This document shows, piece after piece, positions 25,700-35,085 of a DNA stretch of 44,690 bases. Position 1 is the first letter of the stretch, and every line of letters begins with the position of its first letter. The notes under the pieces are model-generated. The model was given only the letters and a program-made list of their open reading frames with translations, did not search any database and was not told where the DNA came from. The position numbers were made by a program, and so were the translations under genes. Source of the DNA: Betaproteobacteria bacterium (GTDB lineage Bacteria > Pseudomonadota > Gammaproteobacteria > Burkholderiales > SG8-41). The DNA lies in NCBI GenBank assembly GCA_021730905.1, contig JAKFYK010000083.1, forward strand, positions 1 to 44,690, given 5' to 3'.

Positions 25700-26722
25700 T
25701 CACCGAGTGGCGCTGGTATGTGCCACAAACTGATCGAGTTTCTTTCGTGCCGCACCGCTGGCTATTGTCGCCAGCGCTTTTTGAACACCGTGCGCCAGCG
25801 ACTCGGAAAGACCCGCCACGTAAATGCTCGCGCCCGCATTGAATGCAACAATGTCGCGCGCCGCGCCATCTTTGTTGTCCAGTGCAGCGAGCAACATCGC
25901 TTTTGAAGCATCGACGCCATCGACGCGCAGCGCTGCCGCATCACAGGCTTTAAGGCCGACATCCGATGGCTGCACATCGTACTCGCGCACTTCGCCGTTC
26001 TTCAATTCCGCGATTAGGGTCGGGCCGCACAGGGAAATTTCATCGAGGCCTTCGCGCCCATGCACGATCATCACGCGCCGGCTGCCCAGCCGTTGCAGCA
26101 CGCGCGCCTGTATGCCCACCAGATCGGGATGGAATACGCCCATCACCTGCTGCTTGGCTCCGGCCGGATTGGTGAGCGGACCGAGGATATTGAATATGGT
26201 TTTGACGCCGAGTTCGCGCCGTACGGGTGCTGCATACTTCATCGCGCTGTGGTGATTGGGTGCGAACATGAAGCCGATGCCCACGTCGTTGATCGATTTC
26301 GCCACTTGATCCGGCGTAAGGTTTATATTGGCGCCGAGCGCTTCCAGCACATCGGCGCTGCCCGATTTGCTCGATACCGAACGTCCACCGTGCTTGGCCA
26401 CTTTGGCGCCCGCCGCCGCTGCCACAAACATGGATGCCGTCGAGATGTTAAAGGTATGCGCTGCATCGCCGCCGGTGCCGCAGGTGTCGATCAGGTTCGG
26501 TGCGTCGGGCACCGGCACTTTGGTCGCGAATTCGCGCATCACTTCCGCGGCAGCGGAAATCTCGCCGATAGTTTCTTTTTTCACGCGCAGGCCGGCGATG
26601 ATCGCGGCGATCAGCGTAGCGGACACTTCGCCGCTCATGATCTGGCGCATCAGCGAAAGCATTTCCTCTCGGAAAATTTCACGGTGTTCGACGATGCGCG
26701 CGAGCGCTTCCTGCGGTGTCAT
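25700..26722 (-). CDS. trpD: Anthranilate phosphoribosyltransferase
   Basis: A 340-aa enzyme transferring phosphoribosyl from PRPP to anthranilate. The PRPP/anthranilate loop is [20 protein letters not shown]; other blocks are [40 protein letters not shown] and [16 protein letters not shown]. It starts at 26722 ([17 protein letters not shown]), 13 bp after trpG. Confidence 0.97.
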   Translation of the reverse strand: MTPQEALARIVEHREIFREEMLSLMRQIMSGEVSATLIAAIIAGLRVKKETIGEISAAAEVMREFATKVPVPDAPNLIDTCGTGGDAAHTFNISTASMFVAAAAGAKVAKHGGRSVSSKSGSADVLEALGANINLTPDQVAKSINDVGIGFMFAPNHHSAMKYAAPVRRELGVKTIFNILGPLTNPAGAKQQVMGVFHPDLVGIQARVLQRLGSRRVMIVHGREGLDEISLCGPTLIAELKNGEVREYDVQPSDVGLKACDAAALRVDGVDASKAMLLAALDNKDGAARDIVAFNAGASIYVAGLSESLAHGVQKALATIASGAARKKLDQFVAHTSATR

Positions 26723-26735
26723 GACGCGGCTCCAA

Positions 26736-27308
<573 letters not shown>

Positions 27309-27459
27309 GGAAACATCCGGCGCAAACAAGGCATGGAAATCCCGGTGATTATACGCCGGGAACTCGTCGTTCGGCCGGGACCTGCTTGCGGTCATCGGCC
27401 CAACATATGAGCGTATCGGCTTGAGCGCGTGCGGCGCGCCCGTTATCATGCGAACACCT

Positions 27460-28680
27460 ATGAATGCTCCTGAAACGAAGCAACCCAAACAGCGCGATTT
27501 TTCCGGCGTCGGTTACGACGAGGCGCTCGAACGCGCGCGCGCGCTGATTCCCTTTCTGCGCAGGCACTGTGCGGCGAATGACCAAGCCACCAAGCTCGTG
27601 CCCGAAGTCGTGAACGCCCTGCACGAGAATGGCCTGTTGCGTTACATACAACCCAAGGCATGGGGCGGCATGGAACTGGATTTTGTCGCTTACTTCGATG
27701 TGCCGGAAATGCTGGGGCGCGGCGATGCCTCCACCGCTTGGGTGGTGGCCAACCTGGCGTCGCATCATCGCGGCCTGGCGTTGTGGCCCAAACAAGCACA
27801 GGAGGAAATCTGGAGTAAAAGCCCGGACACGTTGATCGCCTCCGGCATTGCCTTCATGCAAGGCAGCGGGCGCAAAGTCGATGGCGGCATCGAGCTCTCC
27901 GGCAAGTGGGGATTTTCTTCCGGTGTCGATCATTCGGAATGGGAGCAGCTCGCGTGCATCGTCAAGGACGCTGACGGTAAGCCCATCGACTGGCTTATGT
28001 GCCAGGTGCCGCGCCCACAGTTTGAAGTGATCGACGACTGGCAAACGCTGGGCATGCGCGGCACCGGCAGCCGCACGGTGACCTGCAAGAATGTTTTTGT
28101 GCCGGAACATCGCGCGTTGAGCATGCACGTCGCCAACCCGGCGCACGAATTTCCGGGACTAAAAGTTCACACCAATTCGATGTTTAAAGTGCCTACGTCG
28201 TCGCTCGGAGGCCATTGCATCGCCGGCGCCATGACCGGCAATGCGCAAGCCGCGCTCGACATCACCACCGAAATGGTAAAGCAGCGCAGCACCAATTACA
28301 CGGGAGCTGCGATGCGCGACTTTCAGACCGTGCAACTGCGCATCGGCACGGCAGGTGCAAAAATCGATGCGGTACGCACCTGGATTCGCAATGATTGCAT
28401 TGAGGCGCACAACGTCTATCGCACGGGCGGCAAACTCGATATCGAAACCAGGCTGCGTTACAAACGCAATTGCGCGATGGGCATGAAGCTGCTGACTGAA
28501 GCAGTCGATACGCTATACGAGATGTGTGGCGCTGCCGGCATTTACGACACCAGCGCGATGCAGCGTATCTATCGCGATCAGCATGCTGCCGCGGGCCACA
28601 TCAGCTTCAGTACCGACGCGCAACTCACACCCTGGGCACAGGTATCGCTGGGCGCGGCATTCAACAGCCCGACCCTCTAA
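27460..28680 (+). CDS. Acyl-CoA dehydrogenase-fold flavin monooxygenase (group D / HsaA-like)
   Basis: About 406 aa. Acyl-CoA dehydrogenase fold: helical N-terminus ending in [20 protein letters not shown], a middle beta domain ([40 protein letters not shown]) and a C-terminal type 2 domain ([20 protein letters not shown]). These features and the absence of the usual catalytic Glu context suggest a flavin-dependent monooxygenase of the HsaA / p-hydroxyphenylacetate hydroxylase C2 type rather than a beta-oxidation enzyme. No reductase partner is adjacent. ATG 27448 is an alternative start. It lies opposite to, and in the middle of, the trp gene set. Confidence 0.75.
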   Translation: MNAPETKQPKQRDFSGVGYDEALERARALIPFLRRHCAANDQATKLVPEVVNALHENGLLRYIQPKAWGGMELDFVAYFDVPEMLGRGDASTAWVVANLASHHRGLALWPKQAQEEIWSKSPDTLIASGIAFMQGSGRKVDGGIELSGKWGFSSGVDHSEWEQLACIVKDADGKPIDWLMCQVPRPQFEVIDDWQTLGMRGTGSRTVTCKNVFVPEHRALSMHVANPAHEFPGLKVHTNSMFKVPTSSLGGHCIAGAMTGNAQAALDITTEMVKQRSTNYTGAAMRDFQTVQLRIGTAGAKIDAVRTWIRNDCIEAHNVYRTGGKLDIETRLRYKRNCAMGMKLLTEAVDTLYEMCGAAGIYDTSAMQRIYRDQHAAAGHISFSTDAQLTPWAQVSLGAAFNSPTL

Positions 28681-28698
28681 GGATCGCCGGTTCATACG

Positions 28699-28714
28699 TA
28701 AGTATTTGTTTTTA
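28699..28714 (+). repeat. 16-bp AT-rich repeated word, copy 6 (exact)
   Basis: TAAGTATTTGTTTTTA lies in the 37-bp gap between the convergent monooxygenase and trpE stop codons. Confidence 0.85.
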
Positions 28715-28717
28715 TTA

Positions 28718-30208
28718 TCAAAATTTACTATCGAGTCCGGCCTCGGCAATTTCCGCTGCGCGCAGCAACGCGCGCGCCTTGCTCTGCGTTTCCTGCCATT
28801 CGGCTTCAGGTTGTGAGTCAGCCACTACGCCGCCGCCCGCCTGGGCGTACAGCATGCCGTCTTTCACCACGCCCGTGCGCAAGGCGATCGCCACATCCAT
28901 GTTGCCGTCAAAACCAAGATAGCCCACCGCGCCGGCGTAAATGCCGCGCTTGACCGGCTCCAGTTCATCGATGATTTCCATAGCGCGCACTTTGGGCGCG
29001 CCCGACACCGTGCCGGCCGGGAAGGTCGCACGCAGCACGTCAATCGCGCCGAGGCCGGGTTTAATCTTGCCTTCGACATTGGAAACTATATGCATCACGT
29101 GCGAATAGCGTTCGATCACCATTTGCTCGGTGACATGCACACTGCCGGTCTGCGCCACGCGACCGGCATCGTTGCGGCCGAGATCGACCAGCATGATGTG
29201 TTCGGCGCGTTCTTTCGGATCGGCCAGCAGTTCTTCTGCCAGCGCCTTGTCGTCTTCGGGTGTTGCGCCACGCTTGCGTGTGCCCGCGATGGGCCGCACC
29301 GTCACCACATCGCCTTCCAGTCGCGCGAGTATTTCCGGCGACGCACCCACCACATGAAAATCGTCGAAGTCAAAGTAAAACATGTACGGCGACGGATTCA
29401 GCGTGCGCAGTGCGCGGTAAAGTGCCAGTGGCGTGGCGCGCAGCGGCTTGGACATGCGCTGCGACGGCACTACCTGCATGATGTCGCCTTCAAGGATGTA
29501 TTTTTTTGCGCGTTCCACCGCAGCGTGATACGCCTGCCGGCCGAATCCCGATACCGCCGGCTCCGACACCGTGCTACTGGCGGGTGGAATGACGGCCGGT
29601 TCACGCAGTTTTTTCAGCAACTCCTTCAGGCGCACACTCGCATTCTTGTGGGCATCGGGAGCACCGGGTTGCGCATACACCACCAGAAAAAGTTTGCCGG
29701 AGAGATTATCGACAATAGCGATTTCTTCCGACAGCAGCAGCGCAATATCGGGGGTGCCGAGTTGATCAGGCTTTTGCGTGTGCGCAAGTTTTTTCTCGAT
29801 GTAGCGCACGGTGTCATAGCCGAAATAGCCGACCAGTCCGCCGCAAAAGCGCGGTAGTTTCGAAGCGTGGTCAACATTCGCGACTTTCGCTACGTTGAAT
29901 CGCGACAGATATTGTTCGACGTACTCCAGTGGATCGTCAACCGTGCTTTGCCGGGTTATGGTGCTGCCGGAGAATTCCGTGCATTGATAGCCGCGCACTT
30001 CGATGCGCGTCTGTGCAGCGAGGCCAATAAACGAATAGCGCCCGAAACGCTCACCGCCGACCACGGATTCAAGCAAATAGGTGTACGGCTTGTTGGCGAG
30101 TTTGAGATAGATCGACAGCGGCGTGTCGAGATCGGCAAAGGTCTCGAGCACGATAGGGATGCGGTTGTAGCCCGCTTGCGCGAGCCGCGTGAATTCGGCT
30201 TCAGTCAT
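28718..30208 (-). CDS. trpE: Anthranilate synthase component I
   Basis: A 496-aa chorismate-utilising enzyme that forms anthranilate with TrpG. N-terminal feedback domain: KPYTYLLESVVGGERFGRYS, containing the LLES tryptophan-binding motif. Catalytic domain: EGDIMQVVPSQRMSKP, PSPYMFYFDFDDFHVVGASP, RPIAGTRKRGATPEDDKALA, MLVDLGRNDAGRVA, GTVSGAPKVRAMEIIDELE and YAQAGGGVVADSQPE. Start at 30208 with GGGAG upstream. The preceding 158 bp hold several hairpins and a short ORF with two Trp codons, a possible attenuator. Confidence 0.97.
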   Translation of the reverse strand: MTEAEFTRLAQAGYNRIPIVLETFADLDTPLSIYLKLANKPYTYLLESVVGGERFGRYSFIGLAAQTRIEVRGYQCTEFSGSTITRQSTVDDPLEYVEQYLSRFNVAKVANVDHASKLPRFCGGLVGYFGYDTVRYIEKKLAHTQKPDQLGTPDIALLLSEEIAIVDNLSGKLFLVVYAQPGAPDAHKNASVRLKELLKKLREPAVIPPASSTVSEPAVSGFGRQAYHAAVERAKKYILEGDIMQVVPSQRMSKPLRATPLALYRALRTLNPSPYMFYFDFDDFHVVGASPEILARLEGDVVTVRPIAGTRKRGATPEDDKALAEELLADPKERAEHIMLVDLGRNDAGRVAQTGSVHVTEQMVIERYSHVMHIVSNVEGKIKPGLGAIDVLRATFPAGTVSGAPKVRAMEIIDELEPVKRGIYAGAVGYLGFDGNMDVAIALRTGVVKDGMLYAQAGGGVVADSQPEAEWQETQSKARALLRAAEIAEAGLDSKF

Positions 30209-30209
30209 G

Positions 30210-30364
30210 AGATGCTCCCTGCGAAAAACAGTTTATTCAGCGCCGTGTGTGCAATGACATACACGGCAAAAAGGAACGAACGATCAGCGCCGCCAACGGC
30301 GCCAGCGTTCCCCGGCTGGCGCAGCGCGCCCAGCCTGACCTGAATTCACGTTTTCCACACCCAT
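30210..30364 (-). promoter_or_regulatory. Possible trp leader/attenuator region between gph and trpE
   Basis: A 26-codon ORF runs 30364-30284 (starts MGVENVNSGQAGRAA) and ends R-W-R-R-W-R-R-stop, with two Trp codons within the last seven. Those codons lie in a GC-rich hairpin (GCGCCG TTGG CGGCGC). Downstream is a second stem, GCCGTGT...ACACGGC, followed by CTGTTTTTCGC, then the trpE ribosome-binding site. AAGAAG precedes the leader ATG, which sits 2 bp after the gph stop. The layout resembles a Trp-codon attenuator, but the Trp codons are not adjacent and the region is GC-rich, so chance is possible. Confidence 0.38.
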
Positions 30365-30366
30365 GA

Positions 30367-31056
30367 CTAATTCTTCTTTATAATCAATTGAGTAGCATCC
30401 ACTAGAGACGCTACTATAGCATCAACATCCAGCGTATGCACGTCGTGACCTTCGTTATAGCCGTAGGTCACGCAGAATATCGGGCAGCCTGCCGAACGCG
30501 CGGCCTGTGCATCGTTTAACGAGTCGCCGATCATCAGCATCTCGGCTGGCGCGACGTTGAGCTGACTGCAGGCATGCAGCAATGGCGCGGGATCGGGCTT
30601 TTTTTGCGGCAGCGTGTCGCCCGAAACGACGGTCGTGAAGTAACGGGACAGCGAGACGTAATCCAGCAGCGGCAGGGTAAACCGTTCGGATTTGTTGGTC
30701 ACGCACACCAGCGGAAACCCCTGCGCGCGCAACAAATCGAGGCCTTCCTTTACACCGGGATAAATGGTGGTGTGCTTGCCGTTAACCGCCCGGTAACTGC
30801 GCTCATAAATCGGCAATGCCTGCTGAAAGAGTTCCGCATCCGGCTTGCCGTCCATGCTGCCGGTCAGGGTGCGCTCAATCAGGTTGTGGATGCCCTTGCC
30901 CACAAAATTGCGGATCAGGGATTCCGGTAGCACAGGCATATTCAACTCCGTCAACATCATGTTGGCCGCGACGGCAAGATCGGGAATGGTATCGAGCAGC
31001 GTGCCGTCGAGATCGATCATCACGGCTTTGACGTACAAGGGCGGGGTGAACTTCAC
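30367..31056 (-). CDS. gph: Phosphoglycolate phosphatase (HAD family)
   Basis: A 229-aa HAD-superfamily hydrolase. Motif I is VMIDLDGTLLDTIPDL (D-x-D); motif II is in LVCVTNKSERFTLPLL; motif III/IV is KKPDPAPLLHAC and LMIGDSLNDAQAARSAGCP. It removes phosphoglycolate made by DNA repair or RuBisCO. I prefer GTG 31056, with CGGAG six bases upstream, over TTG 31086, which overlaps the rpe stop. It sits between rpe and trpE as in many proteobacteria. Confidence 0.92.
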   Translation of the reverse strand: MKFTPPLYVKAVMIDLDGTLLDTIPDLAVAANMMLTELNMPVLPESLIRNFVGKGIHNLIERTLTGSMDGKPDAELFQQALPIYERSYRAVNGKHTTIYPGVKEGLDLLRAQGFPLVCVTNKSERFTLPLLDYVSLSRYFTTVVSGDTLPQKKPDPAPLLHACSQLNVAPAEMLMIGDSLNDAQAARSAGCPIFCVTYGYNEGHDVHTLDVDAIVASLVDATQLIIKKN

Positions 31057-31082
31057 TGCAAACTCCGGAAAACGTTTGACGG

Positions 31083-31745
31083 TCAACGTGCCGCGAGCGC
31101 GGCGCGCATGGCGTTGATGGTGGCTTTGTAATCCTGGGTTCCAAATATCGCGGAACCGGCGACAAAAGTGTCTGCACCGGCACGCGCAATCTCGGCAATG
31201 TTGTCGGTCTTCACGCCACCATCGACTTCGAGCCAGATGTCGCGGCCGCTGGCATTGATTCTCTGACGCACCGCGCGCAGCTTGTTCAATGCTTCGGATA
31301 TGAATTTTTGTCCGCCGAAACCCGGGTTCACCGACATGATGAGCACAAGATCCAGTTTTTCCAGCACGTGATCGAGATAATGCAGCGGCGTGCCCGGATT
31401 AAACACCAGCCCCGCCTTACAGCCGTTATCGTGAATCAACGCAATGGTGCGGTCGATATGCCCGGAAGCTTCCGGGTGAAACGAAATGATGCCGGCACCG
31501 GCTTTGGCGAAATCCGGCACGATGCGATCCACCGGTTTCACCATCAAGTGCACATCGATGGGCACTTGCACGTGCGGCCGAATCGCCTCGCACACCAGCG
31601 GGCCGATCGTGAGATTCGGCACGTAGTGGTTGTCCATTACATCGAAGTGAATAACATCCGCGCCCGCAGCGACAACGTTCTTTACCTCGTCGCCAAGGCG
31701 CGCGAAATCCGCGGATAAAATGCTCGGTGCAATGCGAAATGTCAT
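31083..31745 (-). CDS. rpe: Ribulose-phosphate 3-epimerase
   Basis: A 220-aa TIM-barrel enzyme of the pentose phosphate pathway. Blocks: [77 protein letters not shown] and [20 protein letters not shown]. Start at 31745 (MTFRIAPS); a longer frame is not conserved. First gene of the rpe-gph-trpE run, divergent from apaG. Confidence 0.97.
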   Translation of the reverse strand: MTFRIAPSILSADFARLGDEVKNVVAAGADVIHFDVMDNHYVPNLTIGPLVCEAIRPHVQVPIDVHLMVKPVDRIVPDFAKAGAGIISFHPEASGHIDRTIALIHDNGCKAGLVFNPGTPLHYLDHVLEKLDLVLIMSVNPGFGGQKFISEALNKLRAVRQRINASGRDIWLEVDGGVKTDNIAEIARAGADTFVAGSAIFGTQDYKATINAMRAALAAR

Positions 31746-31829
31746 GGCAACATTGTATCTGTTTTGCAACTGTTTCGCCGCCGGACTGCATACCTCGCGT
31801 ATACTATGCAACCATTAGATCGCTCCGCC

Positions 31830-32210
31830 ATGCCTACCAAACCCCACGACATTTCCGTCAAGACGCGCACAGTCTACATCGCCGATCAGTCCGATCCGGC
31901 CAATGACCGTTATGTGTTCGCGTACACCATCACGATTACCAATACGGGCAGCGCCGCCGCGCAGTTGGTGAGTCGTCACTGGATCATCACTGACGCCGCC
32001 GACAAGGTGCAGGAAGTACGCGGCAAAGGTGTGGTGGGCGAACAACCGCATTTACGTCCGGGCGAGAGCTTTGAATACACCAGCGGCTCGGCTATTGCCA
32101 CGCCAGTGGGTACCATGCGCGGCAGCTACCAGATGGTGGCAGACGACGGCACAAAATTTGATGTGGCGATACCTGAATTCACGCTGTCAATGCCGCGCGT
32201 GCTGCACTGA
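31830..32210 (+). CDS. apaG: ApaG (DUF525) protein
   Basis: A 126-aa single-domain FN3-like protein. It contains VKTRTVYIADQSDPANDRYV, YTITITNTGSAAAQLVSRHW, GVVGEQPHLRPGESFEYTSG and PVGTMRGSYQMVADDG, all typical of ApaG. The biochemical role is unclear; in enterobacteria the gene is linked to Ap4A hydrolase. The start at 31830 fits family length; ATG 31806 is possible. Divergent from rpe. Confidence 0.93.
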   Translation: MPTKPHDISVKTRTVYIADQSDPANDRYVFAYTITITNTGSAAAQLVSRHWIITDAADKVQEVRGKGVVGEQPHLRPGESFEYTSGSAIATPVGTMRGSYQMVADDGTKFDVAIPEFTLSMPRVLH

Positions 32211-32219
32211 CCACGCGGA

Positions 32220-32351
32220 TTACTTCCGCCGCTCGCTTTCCTCATCGTCCTCTGAATTTTTTGGTGGACGTGGCCACGTCCACCACACCACCAGTGCCAG
32301 CAGTGCGGCAGCGGCCAGCGCTTCCAGCAGAAACCACGATAATATTTCCAT
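32220..32351 (-). CDS. Small membrane protein, 43 aa
   Basis: An uncatalogued short ORF of 43 codons. One transmembrane helix (FLLEALAAAALLALVVWWTW, residues 7-26) is followed by a short proline loop and a strongly charged tail (NSEDDEESERRK). The composition is typical of real single-pass small membrane proteins and not of antisense noise. Convergent with apaG (9-bp gap) and divergent from mltA (44 bp). The start ATG 32351 has only a weak GGGA upstream. Function unknown. Confidence 0.6.
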   Translation of the reverse strand: MEILSWFLLEALAAAALLALVVWWTWPRPPKNSEDDEESERRK

Positions 32352-32395
32352 AGTCCCGGTTGCCTGCCTTGTTGACCTTATACTGTCGCCCCATC

Positions 32396-33673
32396 ATGAA
32401 TGATCCGGCGCGGAAAATCCAATATTGCAAATGCGCCCTCGCCGTCATGTTGATGACAACGGTCAGCGCCTGCGAAACGCCCAAGCCGCCGGCCACCAAG
32501 CCGGCGTCCGCGCCTGCCCCCGCAGTACTGACAAAACCCGCCCCGCCGCCTGTCACCGCAGCCCCCGCCGTGGCCAAGCCCGAGGCGCAGGACGACGTAG
32601 CGCGCGCACTCACATCAGCCGCATGGTCTGAACTGCCGGGCTGGCGGCAAGACAATCAAGCTGAGGCGTTGCCCGCACTACTGGCAAGTTGCCGCGTATT
32701 GGGCAATCAACCCGCGTGGCACGACGCCTGTGACGCGGCACCTTCTGTCAAAGGCCGCGACGCCGCAAGAATTTTTTTCGAAAACCATTTCACGCCTTAC
32801 CGTGTGAATAGCCCTGACGGCGCGGCCGAAGGGCTTATCACGGGCTACTACGAACCGACGTTACGCGGCAGCCGCAAGCCCTCGGCTCGAAACCGTTATC
32901 CGGTTTATGGCGTTCCGGACGATCTGCTGGTCCTGGACCTAGGTGAACTCGCACCCGAGCTTAAATCGACGGCGCCGCGCGTGCGCCTCGACGGCAGACG
33001 CGTCGTGCCCTACTACGACCGCCCGCAAATCGAGAGCGGACGCGCGCCGCTGCGCGGCAAGGAAATCGCCTGGGTTGAAGATGCGGTCGAACTTTTCTTT
33101 TTGCAGATACAGGGATCAGGCCGCATCGCACTTGACGACGGCGGAGTCATGCGCGTGGGCTTTGCCGAGCACAACGGTCATCCGTACCGCTCCATCGGCC
33201 GCGTGCTCATCGAGCGCGGCGAGTTGCCGCTCGAGCAAGCTTCCATGCAGGGCATCAAGGCATGGGCGCGCGACAACCCGGCGAAGCTCGCCGAACTGCT
33301 GAATCAAAATCCACGTTACGTGTTTTTCCGCGAGTTAGCCGGAACAGCGGCGTCGGCCTCGGGCGCATCACCGCCGGGTGCACTGGGCGTGCCGCTCACG
33401 CCACAACGCAGCATCGCGGTCGATCCGCGTTATGTGCCGTTGGGCGCGCCGGTGCATATTGCAACAACCCGGCCCAACACCGAAAAACCGTTGCAGCGCC
33501 TGATGCTGGCCCAGGATACCGGTGGCGCCATCCGCGGCGCGGTGCGCGCAGATTTTTTTTGGGGGAGCGGTGACGAAGCAGCGCGTGAAGCGGGCCGTAT
33601 GAAACAAGCGCTGCGCATGTGGGTGCTTTTGCCGAAAAATTTCCCGTTTCAGAATTCCACGCAAAAACAATAG
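32396..33673 (+). CDS. mltA: Membrane-bound lytic murein transglycosylase A (lipoprotein)
   Basis: 425 aa. The lipoprotein signal peptide has lipobox V-S-A-C (ALAVMLMTTVSACETP), followed by a Pro/Ala-rich linker. The MltA domain has FENHFTPYRVNSPDGAAEGL, ITGYYEPTLRGSR, EIAWVEDAVELFFLQIQGSG and YRSIGRVLIERGEL. The C-terminal 3D domain carries the catalytic Asp region AQDTGGAIRGAVRADFFWGS. It cleaves murein to 1,6-anhydro-muropeptides, which feed the AnmK route encoded elsewhere in this window. Start at 32396. Confidence 0.95.
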   Translation: MNDPARKIQYCKCALAVMLMTTVSACETPKPPATKPASAPAPAVLTKPAPPPVTAAPAVAKPEAQDDVARALTSAAWSELPGWRQDNQAEALPALLASCRVLGNQPAWHDACDAAPSVKGRDAARIFFENHFTPYRVNSPDGAAEGLITGYYEPTLRGSRKPSARNRYPVYGVPDDLLVLDLGELAPELKSTAPRVRLDGRRVVPYYDRPQIESGRAPLRGKEIAWVEDAVELFFLQIQGSGRIALDDGGVMRVGFAEHNGHPYRSIGRVLIERGELPLEQASMQGIKAWARDNPAKLAELLNQNPRYVFFRELAGTAASASGASPPGALGVPLTPQRSIAVDPRYVPLGAPVHIATTRPNTEKPLQRLMLAQDTGGAIRGAVRADFFWGSGDEAAREAGRMKQALRMWVLLPKNFPFQNSTQKQ

Positions 33674-33676
33674 TCA

Positions 33677-34324
33677 TCAGCGGGAAGTTGCCGGAGCGCG
33701 CGTGTCATAGTCGAGCGCAACCAGCACCTGCGCCTTGACGATACGACCATCCTTGTTGCGCGCCGGCGTAAACCGCGTGTGCAACAACAATTCGCGCACC
33801 ACGATTTCGACATCACGCGCAGCGCCTTCGATCCCGCGCACTGCGGTAACCACACCCGCCTCGTCGATCAGCAAGGTCGCCCGCACCTTTCCTGCCGACG
33901 GTACATGGCTTCCGCTCAGAGCCGCACCCAGATCCGGCTTCACCAGTGCCTTGGGAAACACATCCAGATCGCCCACGGCGTAGTAGGTTGGATCGCTGGG
34001 TTGTGCCAGCACTGCAACAGGGTTGGCGGAACGCACGGGTACCACATCCGCCTTTGACACCTGCGGCAATGCAGGAGCATTGACGACAGCGGCAGCAACG
34101 GCCGCCCGCGCCTCGTTCTCAACGGTGCGCGGCACTGTCTGATCGGGTGATGCGGTATTCGTTTCCCCGGCGGCCGGCTGAAGTTGAACGGCGATGGGCA
34201 TGCCACCTGTACTGCCGCGCGCAGCCCCTTTGCCTTAGTGGCTCTCCATCAGCCATGCATGCAACAGTATCGATAAACCCAACGCGACAGCAAGCCGCCG
34301 CTGCGCATGGCTGACGTCAGGCAT
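33677..34324 (-). pseudogene. TonB-family protein interrupted by an in-frame stop
   Basis: The frame starts at 34324 (MPDVSHAQRR), runs through a transmembrane segment (LAVALGLSILLHAWLM) to a TAA at 34237-34235 (codon 30), and continues in the same frame without shift: GKGAARGSTGG, then MPIAVQLQPAAGE to the end at 33677. The C-terminal 75 residues form a TonB-like domain (GKVRATLLIDEAGVVTAVRG, LLLHTRFTPARNKDGRIVKA). TonB proteins need the N-terminal anchor. The ORF downstream of the stop (from ATG 34201) lacks one, so the gene is either broken by a single nonsense mutation, or read-through/reinitiation occurs, or there is a sequencing error. It lies 12 bp after dsbC on the same strand. Confidence 0.72.
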
Positions 34325-34336
34325 GCGCACAGGCGG

Positions 34337-35053
34337 CTACTTCTTGCCGAGCGCCTGCTCGATCTGCGCGGCGGGAACATAGCCGCCAATCTGCTGGCCA
34401 CTGGCGAGATAAATTGCCGGCGTGCCGCGAATATTGAAACGCTGCGCCAACTGCGCATTTTTCTCCAGCGGCGTGTCGCACGGCTTGCCCTGTTCGGTCA
34501 GCGCACCCTTGGTCATGATCTGCTCCCAGGCCTTGGCGCGATCTTTCGAACACCAGATCGCGCGCGATTTTTCCGTCGAATCCGGCGAAAGGATGGGCAG
34601 CAAAAACGTATAGACGGTGATGTCAGTCATTTTGCCAAGTTCTTTGTAAAGCTCTCGGCAATAGCCGCAGTTCGGATCTTCAAAGGTGTAGATCACGCGC
34701 TTGCCGTTGCCTCGCACCATCTTGATCGCCGAATCGTGCGAGGTGGTCAGTGATTTCGACACAAGTTTCTGCACCGTGTCCTGCGTGATGTTGCGCGCGG
34801 GCATGGTGCGAATGTCGTAGAGCGTGCCGCCCATCATGAACTCCGCTTTGATGTCCGTGTAGATGACCTCACCGCCCATTACGACTTCAAAAAGGCCGTT
34901 GAAGGGCAACTTTGTGATGGATTCCACAACCAATTTCGGGAACTTGGCCTGGAGTGCCTGCCGTAGCTTGGCTTCGTTCGCATCCTGCGCGCACACGCCA
35001 AATGCCGCCAGGGCAAATGTCGCCACCAGCAGGGAAACCCATCGCTTCATCAT
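34337..35053 (-). CDS. dsbC: Thiol:disulfide interchange protein DsbC
   Basis: A 238-aa periplasmic disulfide isomerase. The signal peptide (MKRWVSLLVATFALAAFG, cleavage near VCAQ) is followed by the N-terminal dimerisation domain (FNGLFEVVMGGEVIYTDIKA) and a thioredoxin-fold domain with active site PNCGYCRELYKEL (Cys129, Cys132) and the cis-Pro loop RGTPAIYLASGQQIGGY. Start at 35053 or 35050 after AAAGGA. Downstream of the UbiH-family gene (32-bp gap), a frequent pairing in betaproteobacteria. Confidence 0.95.
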   Translation of the reverse strand: MMKRWVSLLVATFALAAFGVCAQDANEAKLRQALQAKFPKLVVESITKLPFNGLFEVVMGGEVIYTDIKAEFMMGGTLYDIRTMPARNITQDTVQKLVSKSLTTSHDSAIKMVRGNGKRVIYTFEDPNCGYCRELYKELGKMTDITVYTFLLPILSPDSTEKSRAIWCSKDRAKAWEQIMTKGALTEQGKPCDTPLEKNAQLAQRFNIRGTPAIYLASGQQIGGYVPAAQIEQALGKK

Positions 35054-35085
35054 AAGCATCCTTTTAAACAATTCGCGGCAAGAGG

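Noticed and set aside
30368..30383. TAATTCTTCTTTATAA at the gph 3' end as a copy of the AT-rich word
   Set aside because: Similarity is mostly AT composition; aligned matches are too few.
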